This document shows, in pieces, positions 7,915-16,765 of a stretch of 64,000 bases of DNA; position 1 is the stretch's first letter; each line of letters starts with the position of its first letter. The notes under the pieces are model-generated. The model had not been told where the DNA came from. It made no database searches and saw only the letters and a list, made by a program, of their open reading frames with translations. This DNA is from Firmicutes bacterium UBA2116. GTDB lineage: Bacteria; Bacillota; Clostridia; Tissierellales; Sedimentibacteraceae. Both the position numbers and the translations under genes were made by a program. The stretch is from NCBI GenBank assembly GCA_002331025.1, contig DCYG01000012.1, positions 20,241 through 84,240 of the forward strand. The letters are read 5' to 3'.

Positions 7915-9300
7915 TTAGTATTGAGAAGCTGCAACATCCTTTCTTTCCCTTAAGCCGTTAAACTCCTTCTTTACCATCAGCATTGTCCACAGGACGATGA
8001 TGACGTCAATTGCAAACGAGCCGTAATATACGCCGCCCACACCGATGAATCTGGGCAGAAGCAGCATCACAGGAATATAAAATACAAACTGCCGTGCCAT
8101 ACCTATAATCATAGCGGGCTTGCCCTTGTCAACGGACGGGAAGAGGGTCATGGCCATGAAAATGAAGGAGAGTGCCGGAAGAATTGCCATGTATATTCTG
8201 AAATATACAAATTGTGTATTGGTAAATGCCTGATCCTTCAGCATCATACCAAGTATGGAGCCCGGAGCTGAAAGGGAAATTACCCAAAATGGAAGAGTGA
8301 GCAAGAGAGCTGCGGTGGCAAAGACCTTGTAGGAGCTGATAACTCTGTCGTATTGCTTTGCACCGTAATTGATACCGATAACAGGCTGCAGTGCGCGCAT
8401 CAGGCCGAAAATAGGAGTCAGCAGGAATTGAAATATCCTGTAAACCACTCCGTAAAAGGCTATATCCGCCGTTGATCCATACCGTGCCAGCGCATTGAAT
8501 ACAACCAGTCCCTGAATAAGACTCATGAAAGACATAATCAGTGAGGACATGCCTAATCGTAAAATAGATGTTGTTATCTTTTTGTCGCCTTTAAATGAAA
8601 GTAATTTTGCCTGGAAGGTAGCTTTTCCACGTCCGAAATAAAGCCATCCTATCAATGTGTAAACAAACATACCCACGTTGGTACCCCAAGCTGCGCCCTC
8701 CACGCCCATATCAAAAATTGCCATAAAAATATAGTTGAATACGGCATTGACGATTAAGCCTGAACCCATCATCCATGCTGCTGTTTTCATCCTTCCCTCC
8801 GCACGGATAATCATATTGCCCGCAAGTCCGTAAATCCAGAAAAAAGCGCCCGCTGTGCACATACGGAAGTATCTGACACCATAATCAAGAGCTTCACCCG
8901 TTCCGCCCATCATTTCAATGAGAGGTCCCGCAAAAGTAAATGCAACTGCCATGTAGAGGATGGCGCAAATTACGGACAAGCGGTTTACCACACCCATCAG
9001 ATTATTCTGAGTTTTTACGTCCTTTGCACCTATGGCAATGCTCAGCACCGAGCCGGCACCCACACCTATGAGTGACCCAAAGGCAACGCTTATCTGCGAA
9101 AGAGGATAAGCGAGGGATACCCCTGCCAGGGCAGTGTCATTTACGAACTGCCCCACAAAGATTGCGTCCAGTACGGTGTTGAAGCCGTACAGCACCATAG
9201 CCACCACCGCTGGCCATGAAAGCTGTACCATCACCTTCCACAGACCCCCTGTTAATATAAACTGTTTTTGTTTCTCTTTTTCTGCAATTGTATTATCCAT
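7915..9300 (-). CDS. MATE-family multidrug efflux transporter
   Basis: 461 residues and about 12 membrane helices in two related halves. The N-terminal half shows WPAVVAMVLYGFNTVLDAIFVGQ and the middle has RAEGRMKTAAWMM, typical of the MATE family (DinF/NorM-like), which exports cationic drugs in exchange for Na+ or H+. Its start overlaps the end of the upstream ABC gene by 8 bp, so it is translated with the ABC exporter pair and belongs to the same TetR-controlled operon. Confidence 0.9.
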   Translation of the reverse strand: MDNTIAEKEKQKQFILTGGLWKVMVQLSWPAVVAMVLYGFNTVLDAIFVGQFVNDTALAGVSLAYPLSQISVAFGSLIGVGAGSVLSIAIGAKDVKTQNNLMGVVNRLSVICAILYMAVAFTFAGPLIEMMGGTGEALDYGVRYFRMCTAGAFFWIYGLAGNMIIRAEGRMKTAAWMMGSGLIVNAVFNYIFMAIFDMGVEGAAWGTNVGMFVYTLIGWLYFGRGKATFQAKLLSFKGDKKITTSILRLGMSSLIMSFMSLIQGLVVFNALARYGSTADIAFYGVVYRIFQFLLTPIFGLMRALQPVIGINYGAKQYDRVISSYKVFATAALLLTLPFWVISLSAPGSILGMMLKDQAFTNTQFVYFRIYMAILPALSFIFMAMTLFPSVDKGKPAMIIGMARQFVFYIPVMLLLPRFIGVGGVYYGSFAIDVIIVLWTMLMVKKEFNGLRERKDVAASQY

Positions 9301-11080
9301 GATATGCTCCTTCTGTGTTCACAGCAGCCTTATTGCTCCTGTTTCTGCTCCACCCCTTGCTGTTTTCTCTGGCGGTTACAAAGTGATTGTAGATGCCGCC
9401 TGACTGCATCAGCTCCTCATGGGTGCCCTGCTCTGCAATTCTTCCGTCAGCTATGACCAATATTTTGTCGGCGTGACGGATAGTATTCAGCCTGTGGGCT
9501 ATAACAAGCAGAGTCTTACCCTTGCAAAGTTCACTTATCGCCTGCTGGATATAACTTTCATTATCGGCATCCACGCTGGCAGTAGCTTCGTCCAGAATTA
9601 CTATGGGTGCGTCCTTTAAAATACAGCGTGCAATTGAAATACGCTGCTGCTCACCTCCGGAAAGACTTGCGCCGCCTTCGCCGACAATTGTTTCAAAGCC
9701 ATCAGGCAGTGCCATGATAAAGTCGTAGCAACGGGCTTTCTTAGCCGCTTCAATAACTTCTTCACGGCCGGCACTGGGCCTGCCCATAATGATGTTGTTG
9801 TAAATGGTGTCCTGAAACAAATATACCCGCTGGAATACCATGCTGATATGATCCATCAGATTACTGAGCGGAACACTCCGCACATCCTGACCTCGTACCA
9901 GAATCCTTCCGGATTTCACGTCCCAGAAGCGTGCCAGTAGACTTGCGATTGTGGATTTTCCTCCGCCGGAAGGACCTACCAGAGCAAGCATTTGGTTCCT
10001 TTCAAGACTGAAGGAAATATTGTTCAGCACATTCTTTTCTCCATAGGCAAAGCTTACATTTTCAAACTGTACCTCCGGTGCTGAAGTATTTTCCGGAATG
10101 GTATATACACCGTTGTCCGGCAGCTCCTTCTGTGCAAAAACCTCCTCGATACGGTCCATACAGCTGTTCATAACCGTCAGCCTTGCGCTCTGTCCATACA
10201 ATGCCTTAAGAGGTCCGAAAAGGTCAAATACAAAGAGCATGATACCAATCAGATATGTCACATCCATAGTCCCTTTAAAATACAGGAATGTTGAAAGTGC
10301 AATTACGGCGGCTACACCGAGACTGTAAATCAGATTAAGCCCGCGCTGCCACGGGGTATGATTTTCTTCAAATTCTATGCTGGTTCGGCAAACATCCTTA
10401 AAGCTTTCGGTCAGGGTTTTGGATTTCTCTCCCAGCATGTTGTAGCTTTTGATTATGCCGATGCCCTCGGTAAAGTCCAGAACTGCATCTGTCAGTATCC
10501 CGAGCTGTTCCTGCCTGATGGCGGAATCCTCCATAGCCTCTTTCTTTAAGCCTCTGCCAAGCCATGCAATCATCAAGGTTACAATCACCCCCGCAGCACC
10601 GATCCACGGGTTAAAGAAAAACAGGAATGCCAGCAGTATAATCTGTGAAAATATATAGTTCATCATGTCGGCTAATACAGTCATGCAATTTTCTTCTATA
10701 AATACCATGTCCGTTGACAGCACCGAGCTGATTTTACCGATATTGCCCTCCGTAAAATACCCCATGGGCATCTTTCTCAGATGCGCTCCCAGCTCCATTC
10801 GCTTGTCGGCAAAAAGCAGGTAGCCTGCCGCCGATTGCAGCCTGTCGGCAATGTTCTGGAACAGAATCTGAAGCAGTATAATAATAACCAGAGCAATACC
10901 AATCTGCACAGACAGTTCGGTCGCTGCAGTTCCGCTGTAAAATGCTGCCAGTGCAAAAAATGCCAAGGCTATGGGCATATTTTTCAAAATACCCTTTAAA
11001 AAAGAAAACACAAATGCCAGAGCAATCCTGCCCTTATATTTTCCGGAAGCCATAAAAATACGTTTCATTAAAGCTGTCAT
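9293..11080 (-). CDS. ABC exporter half-transporter (second of pair 1)
   Basis: 595 residues: an N-terminal six-helix exporter domain, then a nucleotide-binding domain with Walker A GPSGGGKST (~365), Q-loop, signature LSGGEQQRISIARC, Walker B IVILDEATASVD and switch His in VIAHRL. The start overlaps the stop of the upstream ABC gene by 4 bp (ATGA), so translation is coupled. With its partner it should form a heterodimeric exporter of the kind common in Firmicute drug-efflux operons. Substrate unknown. Confidence 0.92.
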   Translation of the reverse strand: MTALMKRIFMASGKYKGRIALAFVFSFLKGILKNMPIALAFFALAAFYSGTAATELSVQIGIALVIIILLQILFQNIADRLQSAAGYLLFADKRMELGAHLRKMPMGYFTEGNIGKISSVLSTDMVFIEENCMTVLADMMNYIFSQIILLAFLFFFNPWIGAAGVIVTLMIAWLGRGLKKEAMEDSAIRQEQLGILTDAVLDFTEGIGIIKSYNMLGEKSKTLTESFKDVCRTSIEFEENHTPWQRGLNLIYSLGVAAVIALSTFLYFKGTMDVTYLIGIMLFVFDLFGPLKALYGQSARLTVMNSCMDRIEEVFAQKELPDNGVYTIPENTSAPEVQFENVSFAYGEKNVLNNISFSLERNQMLALVGPSGGGKSTIASLLARFWDVKSGRILVRGQDVRSVPLSNLMDHISMVFQRVYLFQDTIYNNIIMGRPSAGREEVIEAAKKARCYDFIMALPDGFETIVGEGGASLSGGEQQRISIARCILKDAPIVILDEATASVDADNESYIQQAISELCKGKTLLVIAHRLNTIRHADKILVIADGRIAEQGTHEELMQSGGIYNHFVTARENSKGWSRNRSNKAAVNTEGAYHG

Positions 11081-12846
11081 ATAGATTCCGCCTCCTCTTT
11101 AGTCTCTTCGGTTTCTTCTGTGCTGACCTTCCACTGAGCACTGCTTTCGGCAGCCTGCCAGAGCTTCTGATATGTCGGGCAGTTTGCAAGCAATTCATCA
11201 TGGGTTCCGGCAGCAATTAAATTTCCCGCATCCAAAACACAAATCTGATCTGCATTCACTATGGAATGCAGGCGGTGAGCTATAACAATAACTGTCTTGC
11301 CATGGATGACCTCTGCGATGGCGTCGTTCATCTTTTCCTCATTCTCCGGGTCCATAAATGCTGTTGCCTCATCAAGTACTACGATTGGAGCATTTTTCAG
11401 TATGGCGCGAGCCAGAGATATACGCTGACGTTCACCTCCGGAAAGCTGCTTGCCTCCGTCACCGGCCATGGTGTAAATGCCCTTTTCCAGCCTTGCTAAA
11501 AATTCACCGCACTGTGCCTTTTCAGCGGCTGCCATCACCTCCTCATCCGTGGCATCCGGCTTACCCAGTCTGATATTTTCCAAAAGGCTTATGTTGAAAA
11601 GAAACTGCTCCTGTGCCACATAAGAAATTTGATTGTTAAGGGATTCAAGACTCATGCGGCGGATATCCTGCCCGCCTATTTTGACAGCGCCGCCTGTTAC
11701 ATCGTAAAAATGCACCAGCAGCTTGGCAAGAGTGCTTTTACCGCTGCCTGACTCTCCGACCAGAGCAGTCAGGCTTCCCTCCGGTATGCTCAGATTAATT
11801 CCGTGGAGCACCTGAGCTTCCTTGTAGGCAAAGCGCACATCCTCGAACTGTATCCTGTAATCCTTACCTGTAAAGGATGCTTCAGACTGCTGAACAGGCG
11901 GCTCGCTCATCATCTTCTCAAGGTTGGCTACTGTATAATTAATGCGTACCATGGTAGGGAAAAAGTTCATTACCTTGAGAAGAGGTGCGCTGATACCGAA
12001 GGACATGCACAGTGCCAATGCTAAATTTGGCAGAGTGGAATATCCCTGCAATACAAAATATGATCCCACAGGCAGTACAAAAAGCGCCACACATGGCACG
12101 ATGCTGTAATAAATTGCCATCCATGGCCAGCAAACCCTGTACCACGCCAGAGTGAAGTCCCTGTAGCTTTTAACATCATTTTCATAGCGCTTGTAGGATT
12201 CTCCGTCTCTGTTGAATACCTTCACAACCTCCATACCGTTTATATATTCAACGATAGTTTTATTCATCTTCTGTGCCGACTTGTAGTAGTCATCCATCTT
12301 GCTTGTGCCGGCTTTGTACATTATCATCATGGCCAGCATACCGAAAGGAAGAGATGCCAAAGCTAAGAGTGCCATGCGCCAGTCGGCGATAAACATGCCG
12401 ATGAACACCAGCACTGGAATGGTAATATTGGCAATTCCCTCCGGGATAGCGTGAGCCAATGGCAGCTCAATGGTTTCAATGTCGTCGATAAACATTTTTT
12501 TGACAGAACCGACACCCTTTTCCTGAATGATACCTAAAGGCAGGTTTTCAAGCTTGCTCTGCAGAGATATACGCAGGTTTTTGAGAGTGTTGTAGGCTGC
12601 GTTATGAGACAGAGAAAGCCCCCACATATACAGCACCGCGTACAGTGACAAGCATATTGCAATTGCTGCAATGTTGAAGATAACATACCCTGTTGTAACG
12701 GGCTGGTGCATGAGCAGCGGCCGGATGATCCGGTAGATAAACCAGAACGGAAGCACCTGCATGACCATTCCTGCCAGCATTGCCGCAACGGCGGCATAAG
12801 TAGTTTTCCGGTGTTCACCGGTATATTCCAATACTGTTTTGAACAA
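11077..12846 (-). CDS. ABC exporter half-transporter (first of pair 1), TTG start
   Basis: 589 residues if translation begins at the TTG at 12846, which sits 5-6 nt after a strong AAGGAGG; an in-frame ATG at 12891 has no such site. Six membrane helices are followed by a nucleotide-binding domain: Walker A GESGSGKST, signature LSGGERQRISLARA, Walker B IVVLDEATAFMDPENE. The change of the usual S/D after DEAT to FMD is seen in many one-sided heterodimers. First gene of a three-gene operon (ABC, ABC, MATE). Confidence 0.9.
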   Translation of the reverse strand: MFKTVLEYTGEHRKTTYAAVAAMLAGMVMQVLPFWFIYRIIRPLLMHQPVTTGYVIFNIAAIAICLSLYAVLYMWGLSLSHNAAYNTLKNLRISLQSKLENLPLGIIQEKGVGSVKKMFIDDIETIELPLAHAIPEGIANITIPVLVFIGMFIADWRMALLALASLPFGMLAMMIMYKAGTSKMDDYYKSAQKMNKTIVEYINGMEVVKVFNRDGESYKRYENDVKSYRDFTLAWYRVCWPWMAIYYSIVPCVALFVLPVGSYFVLQGYSTLPNLALALCMSFGISAPLLKVMNFFPTMVRINYTVANLEKMMSEPPVQQSEASFTGKDYRIQFEDVRFAYKEAQVLHGINLSIPEGSLTALVGESGSGKSTLAKLLVHFYDVTGGAVKIGGQDIRRMSLESLNNQISYVAQEQFLFNISLLENIRLGKPDATDEEVMAAAEKAQCGEFLARLEKGIYTMAGDGGKQLSGGERQRISLARAILKNAPIVVLDEATAFMDPENEEKMNDAIAEVIHGKTVIVIAHRLHSIVNADQICVLDAGNLIAAGTHDELLANCPTYQKLWQAAESSAQWKVSTEETEETKEEAESI

Positions 12847-12959
12847 AATAACCCTCCTTGTTTTATAAATTGTGGAGGGGACATTCCTCATATCCTGCAG
12901 AGATTCGCTCTGTTAAAAAGAGGTGTGTCACCCTTCCTTATATAAATTGAATTTTTGTA

Positions 12960-12989
12960 TTTATCACTTTGATGTTAGTTTAAACTAAC
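12960..12989. promoter_or_regulatory. operator region of ABC/MATE operon
   Basis: A perfect 16-bp palindrome GTTAGTTTAAACTAAC (12974-12989) lies about 130 bp upstream of the first ABC gene. Next to it is TTATCACTTT (12961-12970), which also forms one arm of the inverted repeat at the neighbouring TetR gene. The GTTAG-N6-CTAAC core recurs before the second ABC operon (21368-21383). These are the expected binding sites of the TetR-type regulators. Confidence 0.65.
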
Positions 12990-13030
12990 CACAGATTAAA
13001 TAAAAATCCCCAAATGGGGAATCGGCTTTC

Positions 13031-13060
13031 TGTCATTCTGAGCGTCAGCGAAGAATCTCA
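13031..13060. repeat. copy of the dispersed TTCTGAGCG/GCGAAGAATCTC-type repeat
   Basis: The sequence TCATTCTGAGCG followed by CAGCGAAGAATCTC matches a short extragenic repeat that I know from many unrelated bacterial genomes. It overlaps the stop codon of the TetR gene by three bases. Only this copy was noticed in the window. Confidence 0.45.
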
Positions 13061-13681
13061 GCTTTTAAAGTTCTGAAATCCTAAGACTTTTTTCCAGTTG
13101 AACAGCTTGCAGATCAGATCAGAATGTGCTTCCATCTGCTCCCATGTATAGCCATGAATGAAAGGCTCATAGACTGTCGTCCAGAATGCGGAAAGCAGGA
13201 TATGCATTTCTTCCATAGAGATATCCGCATGAGTCAGACCCCGCCTTTTTGCCTCCATAAAATATTCATGAGTTTTAATTGCCATTGTCTCTGCAAAGTC
13301 ATGTTGAAAATTGGCATATCTGGTTCCTGCAGCGCATGAAATCAGAAGAATAAAGCCGTCTCGATACCGATACAGGTACTCAAGCCATGGCAGCATGCTT
13401 TCGTCCATTTCCCAGGCCTTGATGAGAGCTTCATCTGACAGCTCACTCACATTAGCAGAACTGCGCATTTCCACAAAATCCTTCAATGCATTAACTGTTT
13501 CCTCTACTACGGCACAGAATAATTCTTCCTTTCCCTTATATCTTTTGTATAGCGCACCTGTGGTAACTCCCGCATCCTCACATATTGCTTTCAAAGAAGC
13601 CTTTTCAAACCCGTGGGCAAGAAATTCTTTTTTTGCGCTCTCCATTATACGCGGGTCAATGGAGAGATCCGGTTTGGACAT
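13058..13681 (-). CDS. TetR/AcrR-family regulator 1
   Basis: 207 residues. The N-terminal TetR helix-turn-helix is clear: RIMESAKKEFLAHGFEKASLKAICEDAGVTTGALYKRYKGKEELF. The C-terminal ligand domain is unclassified. It is upstream of, and on the same strand as, the ABC/ABC/MATE operon, separated by ~210 bp that contain a palindromic operator. It probably represses that operon and itself and is released by a drug-like ligand. Confidence 0.92.
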   Translation of the reverse strand: MSKPDLSIDPRIMESAKKEFLAHGFEKASLKAICEDAGVTTGALYKRYKGKEELFCAVVEETVNALKDFVEMRSSANVSELSDEALIKAWEMDESMLPWLEYLYRYRDGFILLISCAAGTRYANFQHDFAETMAIKTHEYFMEAKRRGLTHADISMEEMHILLSAFWTTVYEPFIHGYTWEQMEAHSDLICKLFNWKKVLGFQNFKS

Positions 13682-13706
13682 TTATTTAACCTCCCGAAAA
13701 AAAGTG

Positions 13707-13748
13707 TAAAGTGATAATTGAAATATCGATAATCCAATTATCACTTTA
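13707..13748. promoter_or_regulatory. inverted repeat upstream of TetR 1
   Basis: A 14-bp perfect inverted repeat (arm TAAAGTGATAATTG) with a 14-nt centre lies 26 bp upstream of the TetR start. The same arm recurs beside the operator at 12961-12970. This suggests one regulator binding both places: autoregulation plus control of the pump genes. Confidence 0.6.
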
Positions 13749-13804
13749 TCAGACTGTTTAAAATTTGTCAATAATTATTTTTTGTAATTTAGAGTTGATT
13801 TTAT

Positions 13805-14653
13805 CTAAGCTTCGTATCCAAAAACCGTAATTTGATTTTTACCTGCCATACATATTTCAATTTCTATAGCATCTAACTGCACAGTATTTCCAAGACCCAG
13901 ACCGGTATGCGTTCCGACAAAGGATGTTTGTAAATTATTGATTACCTCCCAGGGGTCAGATGCACCGCGTACCGCATTTGTAATATCATGTTCTATCGGA
14001 TTGGTTAAATAGTTTGCAGATCCTATGATAGACAGACTTATTTGTTGTAATTCAATCCAATCCACATTGGTATCCGGTCGCCAGTAAAGAATCATGGAAC
14101 TGACACCTACAGCAAGAGTCAGGTTAAGACGGCAATAATATTTTATTATAACCTGTTCAATTTCTAAATACTTGTATTGTGCCGGCAGCAAGCTGTATCC
14201 TAAGATAAGTCTTCCGCGGGTCTGATTAAGCAGGGCTGAGTTCAGAGAAGCCAGTGTCCCGTTGGAAAGCCCTGTTGCATTATTAACATTAGTGAAATCA
14301 CTTCTGCCGTTATAGGCAGCTTGAACAGCGGTTACGGCACCTGAAGTATTACAAGATATTTCTTCATCAGAAGTACTCAGCTTAAGAGGATTACCGGATG
14401 TAAGCTTGTATTCTGAAGGAAAGGTCCGGCTTACAGTACCAAAGGGCTGTGTTATCCTCAGAGATAAAAAATCCATATCATCATCGCTGAATAAAATGGA
14501 TGCTGCCAACGGAGCGGATACCTGAACAGAGGTGAGATAAATACTCTTTTGCGGTTCCGGTGTCCAAAGAATTGTCTTTGAAGATTGCATACCCAAGCTG
14601 TAATAATTGATTACATCGGAGCTTCCCTTTATAGTTAACAATATTTGTTCCAT
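13805..14653 (-). CDS. spore-surface-type protein, two-domain
   Basis: 282 residues with an AAGGAG site. Residues ~25-110 are clearly related to the neighbouring 123-residue protein: both carry W-T-P-x(3)-KSIYLT-x-x-Q-x-SAP, and both proteins end in a FGYE/LGYE tail. The second half (~115-275) is an extra beta-rich domain with LSNGTLASLNSALLNQTRGRLILGYSL. There is no signal peptide and no membrane segment. The function is unknown; placement next to DUF4183 proteins suggests a spore coat or exosporium component. Confidence 0.6.
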   Translation of the reverse strand: MEQILLTIKGSSDVINYYSLGMQSSKTILWTPEPQKSIYLTSVQVSAPLAASILFSDDDMDFLSLRITQPFGTVSRTFPSEYKLTSGNPLKLSTSDEEISCNTSGAVTAVQAAYNGRSDFTNVNNATGLSNGTLASLNSALLNQTRGRLILGYSLLPAQYKYLEIEQVIIKYYCRLNLTLAVGVSSMILYWRPDTNVDWIELQQISLSIIGSANYLTNPIEHDITNAVRGASDPWEVINNLQTSFVGTHTGLGLGNTVQLDAIEIEICMAGKNQITVFGYEA

Positions 14654-14684
14654 TATATCTCTCCTTTAGTTGCATGTTAATGCA

Positions 14685-15056
14685 TCAAAGCTCATAGCCC
14701 AGAAGGGTAATATTGACTGTTCCCGCACTGCCTGTTGTAACGGAGATTACCTCATCGGGATTAAATTCAACCGGGGATGGAAAGCTCAGGCCATAGGTGG
14801 CGAGAGCAGTGGTAAGAGCTATCGACATAAAGGTGTCGTTACTTCCTCTGCTTAACTGGACAACCATCGGGGCAGGGGCAGAAGACTGCAGTGCAGTGAG
14901 ATAAATGCTTTTACCGGCACCGGGTGTCCATATAGGTGTATTTGTCTGAAGTGTGGTAAAGGTTCGGAACAAGACAATATCAGACGGATATTCTCTTGTT
15001 AATAATGGATCTTCTAAATTAAAAACGATACTCATAAGTTTTGTATTAACGCCCAT
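14685..15056 (-). CDS. small beta-rich protein paralogous to the 282-residue neighbour
   Basis: 123 residues, AGGAG site. It shares the WTPGAGKSIYLTALQSSAP block and a C-terminal LLGYEL with the downstream neighbour, so the two come from duplication with the longer one gaining a second domain. Same orientation and short gaps as the rest of the cluster. Function unknown. Confidence 0.6.
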   Translation of the reverse strand: MGVNTKLMSIVFNLEDPLLTREYPSDIVLFRTFTTLQTNTPIWTPGAGKSIYLTALQSSAPAPMVVQLSRGSNDTFMSIALTTALATYGLSFPSPVEFNPDEVISVTTGSAGTVNITLLGYEL

Positions 15057-15080
15057 AGATAAAACTCCTATAAATATATT

Positions 15081-15791
15081 TTATACCTGACATATTTTAC
15101 ACCCAACCCCTGAGGCAATACCAAGATCAGCCGGTTCGTTCCGGCAGAAGCAGCCTGTGATATCCAACACAAGAACTGCGGTATCCGATTTTCTCAGCAC
15201 ATCAATTTTCCAGAGGATTTCACCGCATGATATTTCTGCTGCTCCATGAGAAATATGGATGACTTTTATACATTTGATATAATCAATGAATAAAAGATAT
15301 TTTATCAGAAAACAAGACATGGTATTGACATCCGGATCAGATATTCTTATTTCCACCCTCCATGTATTGATTTCATAAGCAGCTGCGTTTGCAGGGCCTG
15401 AGATTATATTTTGAGCAGGCTTTAACCTCCGGACGGCATTGTCTGCACAGACCGGACAACCGCCGGGAATTATGAAGGAAGGAGGGGGTACTTCAAAAAT
15501 AATAAAGGAAATAATAATGGGAGAATCCTTTATAGGGACATCCTCGGTTTTAAGAGTGAGAATGCCTTTTTGAATTTCATAATTAACCCTCGGCTGCAGC
15601 ACTCCGTTAATAAATAATTCGTAATAAGAGACATCATCGGGATCAAGAATGCCCCTGCTGCCATATTTGATTAATTCATCATCATTTGTATAAACTTTTT
15701 TGACTCCGTCGGACAGAGTATTATATTGATAGATATCTGCTTTTAATATATTCTTTTTCCGGTTTAAGGAATGCATGCTATCTTCAATCAT
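15081..15791 (-). CDS. DUF4183-type protein with cysteine-rich extension
   Basis: 236 residues from the ATG at 15791, which has GAGGTGG upstream; an in-frame GTG at 15800 is less likely. Residues ~15-110 carry the DUF4183 signature: YTNDDELIKYGSRGILDPDD, then YYELFINGVLQPRVNYEIQ. The C-terminal ~125 residues are an addition with CPVC, CFC and CKIC motifs, which may crosslink or bind metal. DUF4183 proteins are found next to spore-surface collagen-like or exosporium genes in Bacillus and Clostridia. The role in spore assembly here is inferred. Confidence 0.7.
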   Translation of the reverse strand: MIEDSMHSLNRKKNILKADIYQYNTLSDGVKKVYTNDDELIKYGSRGILDPDDVSYYELFINGVLQPRVNYEIQKGILTLKTEDVPIKDSPIIISFIIFEVPPPSFIIPGGCPVCADNAVRRLKPAQNIISGPANAAAYEINTWRVEIRISDPDVNTMSCFLIKYLLFIDYIKCIKVIHISHGAAEISCGEILWKIDVLRKSDTAVLVLDITGCFCRNEPADLGIASGVGCKICQV

Positions 15792-15831
15792 AGTGACCAC
15801 CTCAAAAAATTACATATTTTATTATAAGAAA

Positions 15832-15857
15832 GGGAATGTGCAATTACAGCACATCCC
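15832..15857 (-). terminator. hairpin between DUF4183 genes
   Basis: Inverted repeat GGGAATGTGC / GCACATCCC with a 7-nt loop, one unpaired base in the left arm, just downstream of the first gene of the cluster on the minus strand and followed by a T-rich stretch on that strand. It could be a terminator or a processing hairpin. Confidence 0.45.
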
Positions 15858-15868
15858 GAATTTGATAA

Positions 15869-16249
15869 TTAAGTTGTTACTGTTGTGTCAGAATCAGATA
15901 TTGGTGCAAAATTAGTTACAATCAGAGTAATCGGTGCTTGTACCGGTATTGTTTCCGCATCAGTAACAGTAACCTGAGAACCGTCACCACTAACGGTATA
16001 CAGGCTGGATTGCTGCAATACACCATTTACAAACAACATATAATATCCATTGTCTGCGACAGCAGTCGTAAGATTACCGAGCATGATATCACCGGCATCG
16101 TTTATAAACTTAGTTGCCGGGATAACAAGAGTATCGTCTGTTCTGTCCACTTCTTCCAACAGGTAGAAATACCTTATAATTTCCGGATTGATTTCAACAT
16201 CAGTTGTAGTTGCAGCATCAATTGCAAGTTTAAATAATTGTATAGCCAT
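15869..16249 (-). CDS. DUF4183-type spore-surface protein
   Basis: 126 residues, acidic and threonine-rich with no cysteine. Core motif YYMLFVNGVLQQSSLYTVSGDGSQVTV (second half shown by its key residues only) matches DUF4183. The start is preceded by GAAGGGCG. It is the first gene of a four-gene minus-strand cluster. A sporulation sigma-factor promoter is expected upstream but I could not pick one with confidence. Confidence 0.7.
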   Translation of the reverse strand: MAIQLFKLAIDAATTTDVEINPEIIRYFYLLEEVDRTDDTLVIPATKFINDAGDIMLGNLTTAVADNGYYMLFVNGVLQQSSLYTVSGDGSQVTVTDAETIPVQAPITLIVTNFAPISDSDTTVTT

Positions 16250-16432
16250 TTTCCGCGCGCCCTTCTATTTTATTTGTAAATTGCTTTACACCTTAGTATA
16301 TTGTACAAGGTATCGATTTGTTACAAATTTCGGCAGATATAAACAAAAGACACGCACTAATTTCAGAAACTGGTGCATATGCCCCTGATTTCCAGATGAT
16401 AGATTTTCACGACATGAGGTTGCCGCCGTAAG

Positions 16433-16461
16433 TTGACAGCTGATTATTTTTTGTGTATAAT
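16433..16461 (+). promoter_or_regulatory. consensus promoter of the Cfr-like gene
   Basis: TTGACA (16433-16438), a 17-bp spacer, TATAAT (16456-16461). It fires into a leader of about 300 nt that contains a short ORF and an intrinsic terminator before the methyltransferase gene. Confidence 0.88.
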
Positions 16462-16495
16462 ATTTTAATTGCAGAGAAAAAAGGAGTAGTCACTT

Positions 16496-16525
16496 ATGTT
16501 GCATAGCATTCGCATCAGAAAATAA
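16496..16525 (+). CDS. regulatory leader peptide MLHSIRIRK
   Basis: A nine-codon ORF with a perfect AAGGAG 9 nt upstream, 35 bp after the -10 box. The peptide carries Arg-Ile-Arg at positions 6-8, the +X+ arrest motif known from macrolide-inducible leaders. In ErmDL (which begins MTHSMRLR) the motif is at the same positions, and His3-Ser4 also match. The codons around the stop (TAAGGCA, 16523-16529) can pair with TGCCTTA at 16632-16638, and GCATAG (16501-16506) with CTATGC (16629-16634). A stalled ribosome would therefore change folding of the leader. Confidence 0.75.
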   Translation: MLHSIRIRK

Positions 16526-16668
16526 GGCAATAAAAAAGCAGTTTCCCATTTTAACGTGGGCCTCTTGTCATGCCTGTTTTGTGAATGTATGCACAGCAAA
16601 CATGTGACTTTAAGACATAGCTTATAAAACTATGCCTTAGTTTTGTTGTATTATTACTCGCATTATAT
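16526..16668 (+). promoter_or_regulatory. leader RNA with alternative pairings
   Basis: Between the leader peptide and the terminator are a small hairpin CCCA/TGGG (near 16547-16560) and a hairpin ACATAG...CTATG (about 16613-16633). The downstream arm of the latter can also pair with the leader ORF. This arrangement of competing helices is what transcription attenuators use. The exact fold is inferred. Confidence 0.5.
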
Positions 16669-16710
16669 ATGCAGGTCAATGCTCACGTTGAGAACAGACC
16701 TGCATTTTTT
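16669..16710 (+). terminator. attenuator terminator upstream of the Cfr-like gene
   Basis: 9-bp stem ATGCAGGTC / GACCTGCAT, 19-nt loop, then six Ts, ending 56 bp before the methyltransferase ATG. No complete gene precedes it apart from the leader peptide, so its job is to stop transcription of the downstream gene unless the leader refolds. Confidence 0.85.
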
Positions 16711-16765
16711 ATTGCTTTTTTATTATTAATTGACCGGAGAAATTGATAAGGAAGTGAAATAAAAA

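Noticed and set aside
10398..10607. ORFs antisense to the ABC, MATE and AIPR genes
   Set aside because: All overlap strongly supported genes and lack ribosome binding sites.
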